The position numbers and the translations under genes are program-made. Of a stretch of 5,237 nt of DNA, positions 1 to 5,237 are shown one piece after another. Source of the stretch: an uncultured Gemmatimonadota bacterium. Its GTDB lineage: Bacteria > Gemmatimonadota > Gemmatimonadetes > Gemmatimonadales > Gemmatimonadaceae. The stretch spans positions 1 through 5,237 of the forward strand of contig CAMLIU010000161.1 in the NCBI GenBank assembly GCA_946479995.1. Reading direction: 5' to 3'. Below the pieces are notes generated by a model, which was not told where the DNA came from, made no database searches, and saw only the letters and a list, made by a program, of their open reading frames with translations. Each line of letters starts with the position of its first letter. Position 1 is the first letter of the stretch.

Positions 1-60
1 CGGTCCATTCCAGCCCTGGCGCCGGCCACTCTCGGCGCGGCGGGAGCTACGAGTGCAACA

Positions 61-132
61 GTCAGCTTTCAGCTGGAACTTTCAGCTTTGCCGTGCGCAC
101 TCCCGACTACAGAACTCCCAACCACGAACTCC
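61..132. repeat. Degenerate heptanucleotide tandem repeat tract overlapping the end of the DUF1501 gene
   Basis: Read on the minus strand, this stretch breaks into two families of roughly 7-nt units. From 131 down to 97 the units are GAGTTCG, TGGTTGG, GAGTTCT, GTAGTCG and GGAGTGC. From 87 down to 61 they are AGCTGAA, AGTTCC, AGCTGAA and AGCTGAC, so AGCTGAA occurs twice exactly, 13 nt apart. The first family also reads as three contiguous 13-15 nt copies beginning GGAGT (132-119, 118-104, 103-91). The stop codon of the DUF1501 gene (TAG, 109-107) and its last seven sense codons lie inside the first family. Short heptamer arrays between genes are known from other bacteria, for example the STRR repeats of cyanobacteria; relating this tract to any named family is not possible here. 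Bases 1-60, left of the tract, show no convincing gene or terminator hairpin followed by a T-run. Confidence 0.55.
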
Positions 133-1393
133 GCCCCGCCTCGAAGCCGGGGAAGAGCACCTCGAGCTTCGACGCGCCGAGATGCCGAGCCGCCACTTCG
201 GAGAACACCGACCGGAAGTCCGTCGTCAGCGCGAGGTCGCGCCCCTCGTAGAGCTGCTCCGGCTCGAGACCCGGCCACCTGCCGTAGACCTTCTTCCCGT
301 GCACGTCGCCGCCGATGACGAACAGCGCCGACGCATGTCCGTGGTCGGTGCCGCCGTTGCCGTTCTGCCGCACCGTGCGACCGAACTCGGACATCGTCAT
401 GATCGTCACGTCCGCCATGCGGTCGCCCAGGTCGGTGACCAGCGCGGCGATTGACTTCGCGAAATCGTCGAGCCGCCCCGCGAGCTGGCCGGTGGAGGCG
501 CCCTGGTTCACGTGCGTGTCCCACCCGCCCACGTCGGCGAACGCCACCTCGAGGCCCACGTCCGCCTTGATGAGCTGAGCGATCTGCATCAGGCGCTGCC
601 CGAACTGCGAGCGCGGATAGTCGGCGCCGTTCTGCGGCAGGTAGCGCTGCGGGTTGGCTGCCTTGAGGATCTTCACCGCCTCGAACATCTCACCGCCCGC
701 AGCATGCACCACGTCTGCCGAGCCGGTGCGGTAGAGCGCTTCCAGCCGGTCGGCGGCCGGGCCCGCCGCGCGCACGGTGAACTCGTCGAGCGAGTTCATG
801 GCGATCGTCGGCGCGGGTCCCTCGAGCATGCGCGGCGTCTGCTGCGTCATGGCCACGGCGCGGAAGGGTGACGGCGCACTCTCGTGCGTGCAGCCCGCCT
901 CGCACGTGCCCTTCGTCGCGAGATAGCGGTTGAGCCACCCGTCGCGCGTGCCCTTCTGGTCGGGGGTGCCCGTCTCCATGTAGTCCTGCGCGTCGAAGTG
1001 CGAGCGCGTGCTGCTCGGGCTGCCCACCGCGTGGACCGGGGCGAGGATCCCCATGTCCCAGAGCGGCTTCATCGGCGCGAGCGCGGGATGGAGGCCGAAG
1101 AATCCATCGAGGTCCACCGCCCCTGCTGCGCCCGCGCCCAGGGTGGGCCGCGGGATCGCGATGTTGGGACGCAGGCGGTAGTACGCCGCCTCGCCATGCG
1201 GCACCACCACGTTGAGCGCGTCGGCCGCGCCGCGCTGGAAGAGGCAGATGAGCGTCTTGCCGCGCGCTGCCCCGCGCGTCGCCGCGCCCGCGAGCACTTC
1301 GGCGCCGAACGCCGTGCGGCGCAGGAAGCTCGGGCTCAACCCCATCGTCACCAGCGCCATCGCGCCGGACTTCATGAATACGCGCCTGTCCAT
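107..1393 (-). CDS. DUF1501 family exported protein with twin-arginine signal
   Basis: A complete 428-aa protein, the usual length for DUF1501. It opens with a twin-arginine signal: DRRVFMK at residues 2-8, then a weakly hydrophobic stretch to about residue 24 and a likely cleavage region near AFGA (28-31). It is therefore predicted to be exported folded. Family landmarks follow in order: a CLFQRGAADALN segment near 50-61, SHFDAQDYMETG and DGWLNRYL in the first half, GGWDTH at 289-294, and EFGRT (336-340) leading to GTDHG (348-352). The Asp/His pattern of the last three matches the alkaline phosphatase/sulfatase-like fold assigned to DUF1501, so a metal-dependent hydrolase-like role is possible, but no substrate is known. 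The ATG at 1393 is fixed by a GGAG seven bases upstream and by the Tat motif immediately after it. The gene follows the DUF1800 gene by 3 bases and is surely co-transcribed and probably translationally coupled. The last seven residues (422-428) are encoded by repeat sequence. A Cys164-x3-Cys168 pair is also present. Confidence 0.95.
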   Translation of the reverse strand: MDRRVFMKSGAMALVTMGLSPSFLRRTAFGAEVLAGAATRGAARGKTLICLFQRGAADALNVVVPHGEAAYYRLRPNIAIPRPTLGAGAAGAVDLDGFFGLHPALAPMKPLWDMGILAPVHAVGSPSSTRSHFDAQDYMETGTPDQKGTRDGWLNRYLATKGTCEAGCTHESAPSPFRAVAMTQQTPRMLEGPAPTIAMNSLDEFTVRAAGPAADRLEALYRTGSADVVHAAGGEMFEAVKILKAANPQRYLPQNGADYPRSQFGQRLMQIAQLIKADVGLEVAFADVGGWDTHVNQGASTGQLAGRLDDFAKSIAALVTDLGDRMADVTIMTMSEFGRTVRQNGNGGTDHGHASALFVIGGDVHGKKVYGRWPGLEPEQLYEGRDLALTTDFRSVFSEVAARHLGASKLEVLFPGFEAGRSSWLGVL

Positions 1394-1396
1394 GTG

Positions 1397-3283
1397 CTAT
1401 CTCCGCTGGAATTCGGGGGCGCCGATCGCGAGACCTACCACCTGCGCCAGACCGTTCAACTGCACGGGACGTCCGAGCCCTCTCGCCACGGCGGGACGTG
1501 CCGCGCCACCCTTCGTCGGACGGGCGTCGCGCATCGCGCGATCGTCCGTCGGCTGCATGGACGGATCAGCCGTCATCACGCGCGTCGTGTCCGCCGTGGC
1601 GGCCAGCTTCCGGGCGAGCGGGTTCTCCCCATCCATGAGGATCTGCCGCGTGTCCGGCGATACGTGCCCGCCAAGGAATGCATCCACCACCGCGTCCACC
1701 TGCGCGTCGCGCGGGGCGCCGCGCAGGCGCTCCGCCTCCGACCACTGCGCCACGCTCGCGTTCGGCAGTCGGCCGCCCGCGAGCGCCGCGCCGAAGTTGA
1801 TGCGGTTCAGGATCGCGCCCGAGTTCATCCACGCGTCGCCCGTCTCCGGCCAGCCGTTCGGGTCGCGATGCCCGAACATCGGCTGGCCGAGGAAGGCCAC
1901 CACCTGCGCCGAGCGCATGGAGGTGTCGGGTCGGGCGCCAAGGGCGCGGAGCGACGACGCGACCAGCTCGAAGGGCGACTTCACCTTGCTGCGGTACGCG
2001 GCGCGGCTGAAGAACTCCGGGCTCGTGACGATGGTGCGCACCGTCTCGCGGATGTCGCCGTCGGTCTTCAGGAACGTCTGTGCCGCGCGCTCCACCAGCG
2101 CCGGCGGCGGATCGTCGCTCACGAAGCGGACGGCCAGCTTGCGCGCGATGAAGTGCGCCGTGTGCGGGTCGCGAGCGAGGATGTCCAGCACCTCCTCGCC
2201 GTCCTCGATGCCGCGACCGGCGGGGAGCCGGTGTCCCAGCACCAACTTTGCGCCCGCATCGTGAATGGCCGGACGGAAGACGAACTCCGCGTTCTGGCGC
2301 GGGTTCATCGTCCAGCCGGTGAGCGCGCGGGCGACTTCGATCACGTCCTGCTGCGTGTAGCCGCCATCCACGCCGAGCGTGTGCAGCTCCATCAGCTCGC
2401 GGGCGTAGTTCTCGTTGAGTCCGCGTGGCCGGCGCGCGGTGACCTGCTGAGGGCGCGGCTGCTGCGGCCGCGCGGGCTGCACCCGTCCGGGACGTCGCCG
2501 CGGCAGTGGACGCGCCGCGCGTCGCGCGCTGGGGCGCTGAAGCGACGCGAGCGTCGGATGCGCACTGTCCGCCGCACTCTGCCAGTTGTCCAGATAGAAG
2601 AGCATCGCGGGGCTCTTCGCCACGGCGCCGAGGAGGTCGCGGAAATGCCCCAGCGCCCTGGGCCGGATCACGTCGCGATCGTACTCGGTGAGGAAGAGCC
2701 GGGTCTGTCCCTTGCCGGCGTACACCGAGAAGTGGTTCTCCCAGAAATCGACCATCACTTCCTGGAGCTGCCGTTCGCTCACCACCGCGCGCGCCAGCCG
2801 CGATGACTGCAGATCCGCCGTCACCCGCTGCGAGGCCCGCACCGCCTTCGCGAGCTCGGGATCGGCGAGCAGCTCCCGTCGCACGTCACGGCGGGCACCG
2901 GTGTCTCCCTGCGCCGCCATCTCGCGCTGCCGCGTGCGGCGGGCACGCTGCACCTCGTCGAAGGTTCGCACGATGTCCGCGGTCTGCCAGTCGAGCGACT
3001 CGTAGTGCGAGAGCACCTCGCGCTCTCGCGAGTCGTCGATCCGCTCCGGCGCCAGCTGCATGGCGATCCATCGGTCCACCCCCATCCCGCGCACGCGCTC
3101 GGCGTCGCCTGGCCTGGCGCCGAAGCCGAGGCGATCGAGCACCTGGTGCACCTGCTGATCCGGAAGGAGCTCACGGCTCTCGGCGGCCGACGGCACCGCG
3201 ACGGGGCCCGTGCCCGGAGTGGGTGCTCCACTCGCGCAGCCGACGAGCGCGACGAGGAGCAGCATGCGATGGGAGCGGCGCAT
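1397..3283 (-). CDS. DUF1800 family lipoprotein
   Basis: A complete 628-aa protein. I chose the ATG at 3283 because it gives a clean lipoprotein signal: basic MRRSHR, hydrophobic LLLVALVG and a lipobox LVGC with Cys16 as the lipidation site. Starts further upstream (GTG 3436, ATG 3376) would add an Arg-rich, non-signal extension, and ATG 3265 would remove the basic n-region. No clear Shine-Dalgarno precedes 3283. DUF1800 landmarks appear in order: HQVLDRLGFGARPGD at the mature N-terminus, VMVDFWENHFSVY, AMLFYLDN (to residue 233), GLNENYARELMELHTLGVDG (from 288), the TQQDVIEVARALTGW stretch, IHDAGAKLVLG, HTAHFIARKLAVRFV, YRSKVKSPFELV, a GWPETGDAWMNSGAILNR block and a terminal GAPEFQ. Between residues 234 and 287 sits a 54-residue insert, rich in Arg, Pro and Gln from about 250. 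DUF1800 genes very often precede DUF1501 genes, as here. The biochemical function of the family is not established; its place in the operon implies it works with the DUF1501 protein outside the cytoplasm. Confidence 0.94.
   Translation of the reverse strand: MRRSHRMLLLVALVGCASGAPTPGTGPVAVPSAAESRELLPDQQVHQVLDRLGFGARPGDAERVRGMGVDRWIAMQLAPERIDDSREREVLSHYESLDWQTADIVRTFDEVQRARRTRQREMAAQGDTGARRDVRRELLADPELAKAVRASQRVTADLQSSRLARAVVSERQLQEVMVDFWENHFSVYAGKGQTRLFLTEYDRDVIRPRALGHFRDLLGAVAKSPAMLFYLDNWQSAADSAHPTLASLQRPSARRAARPLPRRRPGRVQPARPQQPRPQQVTARRPRGLNENYARELMELHTLGVDGGYTQQDVIEVARALTGWTMNPRQNAEFVFRPAIHDAGAKLVLGHRLPAGRGIEDGEEVLDILARDPHTAHFIARKLAVRFVSDDPPPALVERAAQTFLKTDGDIRETVRTIVTSPEFFSRAAYRSKVKSPFELVASSLRALGARPDTSMRSAQVVAFLGQPMFGHRDPNGWPETGDAWMNSGAILNRINFGAALAGGRLPNASVAQWSEAERLRGAPRDAQVDAVVDAFLGGHVSPDTRQILMDGENPLARKLAATADTTRVMTADPSMQPTDDRAMRDARPTKGGAARPAVARGLGRPVQLNGLAQVVGLAIGAPEFQRR
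1401..1404 (-). promoter_or_regulatory. Shine-Dalgarno of the DUF1501 gene
   Basis: On the minus strand GGAG stands seven bases before the ATG at 1393. It lies inside the final codons of the DUF1800 gene, whose TAG stop (1399-1397) sits between this site and the start codon. The arrangement fixes the DUF1501 start and suggests that ribosomes ending the upstream gene can re-initiate here. Confidence 0.75.
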
Positions 3284-3453
3284 GGAACGCAACCGTTGGA
3301 GTGATGTCGGGAAGTAGACGCGCCGATCCCGGCGGGCGTTAAGAAGTTCACGCGTCGTCCATCGGCATGAGAACATCCTGGCGCCTCTTCGGTGGATGCG
3401 CGCACCCGCGTCACATTCCTGCACTTGCGTGACCAACGGCGCACTCCTACGGT
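3284..3453. promoter_or_regulatory. Divergent intergenic region, expected to carry promoters for both transcription units
   Basis: These 170 bases separate the minus-strand DUF1800-DUF1501 operon from the plus-strand GGDEF-ATPase gene, so at least one promoter in each direction is expected. It includes a slightly less GC-rich patch around 3338-3350. I do not see a convincing sigma-70 pair in either direction. The best plus-strand candidate is TTGCGT (3425-3430) and TACGGT (3448-3453) with a 17-base spacer, but each hexamer matches consensus at only three positions. A short hairpin, CGCCG-ATCC-CGGCG (3321-3334), lies in the leader of the DUF1800 gene; a 5-bp stem is easily due to chance at this GC content. 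No clear operator palindrome is visible. Confidence 0.4.
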
Positions 3454-5237
3454 TTGGAAAGGTTCACGACTCGTGCTCCGGAGCGTCATATCCTCCTCGG
3501 CCTTCAGGATCGCTTCATCGCGTACGACGAGTTCGTCGACGCCGCGTCCGCTTCGATCGTCGAGGCTGCAACCTCCGAGCGAGTGGTGTCGCTGCTCGTC
3601 GCCGATGTCGATCATTTCCAGCGGCTCGCGGCGCTGCGCGGTGAGGAATACGCGCAGGAGTCGCTGCGTGCCGTGCTGGAGATCGTACGTCGCGAGCTCA
3701 GACAGGGCGATCGCGCCTGCTATCCCGGAGGCGACGAGCTGCTGGTGCTCCTCCGCGCGGAGGCAGAGGATGCGCGCGAAGTCGCCGAGCGACTGTGCGC
3801 GGCGATTCGAGGCCACTCGTTCCCTGCGGATGCGGACGGCACGCGCCCGCACGTCACGATCTCCGTCGGCGTGGCCGGCGCGCCGGAGCACGGCTCGACC
3901 TTCGCCGCGCTGCACGCCGCCGCGGATGCGGCGCGTCTCCGGCTGAAGCGACAGGGGCGCGATGGCGCCGCTCTCGCCCCCGTCGCCAGGGGGCACCCGC
4001 CGCATCGCCCACTCGACATCGACCGCTTCGCGGGAAGAGCCGAGGAGAAGCGCGCGCTCGAGCGGCGTCTCGAAGACGCCGTGAACGGTCGCCCCACCGT
4101 CGTCGCGATTCTGGGGGAGACCGGGTCCGGCACCACGGTGCTGGTGCGCCAGCTGGAGCCGGAGGCGCGGCTGCACGGCGGTTCCCTCGTGAGCGGCCGC
4201 TGCCGCCCTCCCGGATCGGCGGAGCCGTACGACGTGTGGCGCTCGCTCCTCTCCGCGCTGCGGCGTCTGCCCGAGCCGCCGGCGGGCGAGTGGCGCGAGT
4301 TGCCACAGCTGCTGCCGGAGCTGGCCACCCGGGCGCCGGTGGAGGAGCCGGGATCGGGGAGCAAGTATCGTCTTCTCGAAGAACTGGCGGAGTTCGTCCG
4401 TCGGTCCGCCGCCGCGCAACCGCTGGTGGTGCTCCTCGATGAGATGCAGTGGGCGGACGACGCTTCGTGGGATGCGCTCGAGCACCTCGTCCAGGAGCTC
4501 GACGACGAACGCCTGCTCATCTGCCTCACCCTGCGCAGCGAGCCGGCGATGCAGGACACGCTGGAGCGTCGCCAGGCGCTCTCCCGCAGCGAGATCTTTC
4601 ACGAGATGCGCCTCTCGCGCCTCACGCGCGACGAGGTGAAGCGCTGGCTCGAAGCGGCGCTGCACCATCAGGAGGTGGGGCGGGAGTTCCTCGCGTTCCT
4701 CTACCGGCACACCGAGGGGAATCCGCTCTTCATCGCCGAGCTGCTGCGCACGCTCGCCGACGAGGGTGCGCTCTGGCACAGTGGTGAGCGCTGGGAGTGG
4801 AGTCCCGTCTCGGAGCTGCGCTTTCCCGCCGGCCTGCCGGCATTGCTCTCCCGGCGACTCGCTCGCTTCTCGGCGAGCACGCTCGCCGTGCTCTCGACGG
4901 CGGCGATGATCGGCCGCGAGTTCGACGTCGCGAGCGTCGTCGCGGCCGGCGCGGGGAGCGAGGCGGCGGTGCGACTCGCGCTCTCGGAAGCGCTCGCCTG
5001 CGGACTCCTCCGTCCGACCTACGAGCGTGACGGCGGTGGCTACGCCTTCGCGCACGAGCTGGCCGTCAGCGTGCTCGTCGACTCGGTGCCGCAGGATCGC
5101 GCCGCCGCGCTGCACGCTCGGGTGGCTGCGGCACTCGAGCGCCGGCGTGCACCGCGTCCCACCGAGATCGCGATGCACTACGACCGTGCCGGAGAGGCGG
5201 CGGCCGCGTACCGCCAGGCACTCGTGGCGGCTTCACG
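3454..5237 (+). CDS. Degenerate GGDEF domain fused to AAA_16/STAND-type ATPase, C-terminus beyond window
   Basis: The frame is open from after the TGA at 3430-3432 to the right edge, giving 594 visible residues. No ATG precedes the first domain in this frame. TTG 3454 is the only plausible start, because GGDEF homology already begins at HILLGLQDR (12-20, compare the usual DxLTGLxNR), which excludes the GTGs at 3583 and 3586. No good Shine-Dalgarno is seen. The GGDEF-like domain spans about 12-170: DVDHF (51-55), RQGD (83-86), GGDEL (92-96), TISVGVA, then K165 and R169. The ATPase module begins at RFAGR (191-195). Its Walker A is GETGSGTT (221-228), with Thr227 where Lys belongs. Walker B is LVVLLDE (324-330), followed by WAD (333-335). 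Arg361 is sensor-like. Then come TEGNPLF (420-426), LPALLSRRL (461-469), IGREF (486-490) and YAFAH (530-534), all hallmarks of AAA_16 regulators related to class III cyclase-linked ATPases and MalT-like proteins. HYDRAGEAAAAY at the edge looks like the first TPR helix. It is probably a cytoplasmic signalling protein; there is no signal peptide or membrane segment. What lies beyond the window is unknown. Confidence 0.88.
   Translation, partial: MERFTTRAPERHILLGLQDRFIAYDEFVDAASASIVEAATSERVVSLLVADVDHFQRLAALRGEEYAQESLRAVLEIVRRELRQGDRACYPGGDELLVLLRAEAEDAREVAERLCAAIRGHSFPADADGTRPHVTISVGVAGAPEHGSTFAALHAAADAARLRLKRQGRDGAALAPVARGHPPHRPLDIDRFAGRAEEKRALERRLEDAVNGRPTVVAILGETGSGTTVLVRQLEPEARLHGGSLVSGRCRPPGSAEPYDVWRSLLSALRRLPEPPAGEWRELPQLLPELATRAPVEEPGSGSKYRLLEELAEFVRRSAAAQPLVVLLDEMQWADDASWDALEHLVQELDDERLLICLTLRSEPAMQDTLERRQALSRSEIFHEMRLSRLTRDEVKRWLEAALHHQEVGREFLAFLYRHTEGNPLFIAELLRTLADEGALWHSGERWEWSPVSELRFPAGLPALLSRRLARFSASTLAVLSTAAMIGREFDVASVVAAGAGSEAAVRLALSEALACGLLRPTYERDGGGYAFAHELAVSVLVDSVPQDRAAALHARVAAALERRRAPRPTEIAMHYDRAGEAAAAYRQALVAAS

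Noticed and set aside
1..106. Possible gene end or terminator at the left edge
   Set aside because: Frames are open but show no motifs, and there is no stem followed by a T-run. Only the repeat tract at 61-132 is supportable.
1212..2264. Plus-strand open frame of 350 codons within the DUF1800/DUF1501 operon
   Set aside because: It is Ser/Arg/Ala-rich, without motifs, and antisense to well-supported genes.
884..2806. Long plus-strand open frame of 640 codons antisense to the DUF1501 and DUF1800 genes
   Set aside because: The translation is dominated by Arg, Ala and His with no recognisable motifs. It is the usual stop-poor shadow of GC-rich genes, while the minus-strand frames carry clear family motifs throughout.
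3321..3334. Hairpin CGCCG-ATCC-CGGCG in the leader of the DUF1800 gene
   Set aside because: A 5-bp GC stem is too common at this base composition to call a regulatory element or terminator.
3475..3484. Perfect 10-bp palindrome GCTCCGGAGC near the start of the GGDEF-ATPase gene
   Set aside because: A 10-bp palindrome is expected several times by chance in a window of this size, and it lies inside the coding region.
3392..3946. Plus-strand open frame starting with ATG 3392 overlapping the GGDEF region
   Set aside because: It is in a different frame from the motif-bearing one. Its translation is low-complexity Arg/Ser-rich, and it cannot supply an N-terminus to the GGDEF domain without a frameshift.
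2821..5178. Minus-strand open frame of 785 codons opposite the GGDEF-ATPase gene
   Set aside because: The plus strand encodes an uninterrupted GGDEF and AAA_16 motif series here. The antisense translation has no domain signature and runs across the divergent region into the DUF1800 gene in a different frame.

Overview
This is a very GC-rich bacterial chromosomal window. A DUF1800/DUF1501 secreted-protein pair, a large STAND-like regulator and short heptamer repeats between genes would suit Gemmatimonadota or a similar environmental phylum. That placement is an inference from style and content; there is no rRNA or other marker gene.

Layout: positions 1-106 hold no gene that I can support, and 61-132 is a tract of degenerate 7-nt repeats. 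On the minus strand a two-gene operon runs from 3283 down to 107. The first gene encodes a DUF1800 lipoprotein of 628 aa (3283-1397). Three bases after its stop comes a DUF1501 protein of 428 aa with a twin-arginine signal (1393-107), whose Shine-Dalgarno sequence lies inside the upstream gene. A 170-base divergent gap (3284-3453) separates this operon from a plus-strand gene that starts at a TTG at 3454 and runs off the right edge. That gene has no stop inside the window, so a search for closed ORFs misses it. It encodes an N-terminal GGDEF-family domain followed by an AAA_16/STAND-type ATPase module and the beginning of what looks like a TPR region.

How the parts may work together: the operon makes two exported proteins of the widespread DUF1800-DUF1501 partnership, whose biochemical role is unsettled. 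The divergent gene encodes a cytoplasmic, multidomain, probably regulatory protein. Two things make it unusual. Its GGDEF domain has lost the residues that contact guanine but keeps the complete c-di-GMP inhibitory (I) site, which suggests a c-di-GMP receptor rather than a synthase. Its Walker A lysine is threonine, while Walker B is intact. A link between this protein and the divergent operon is only suggested by position.
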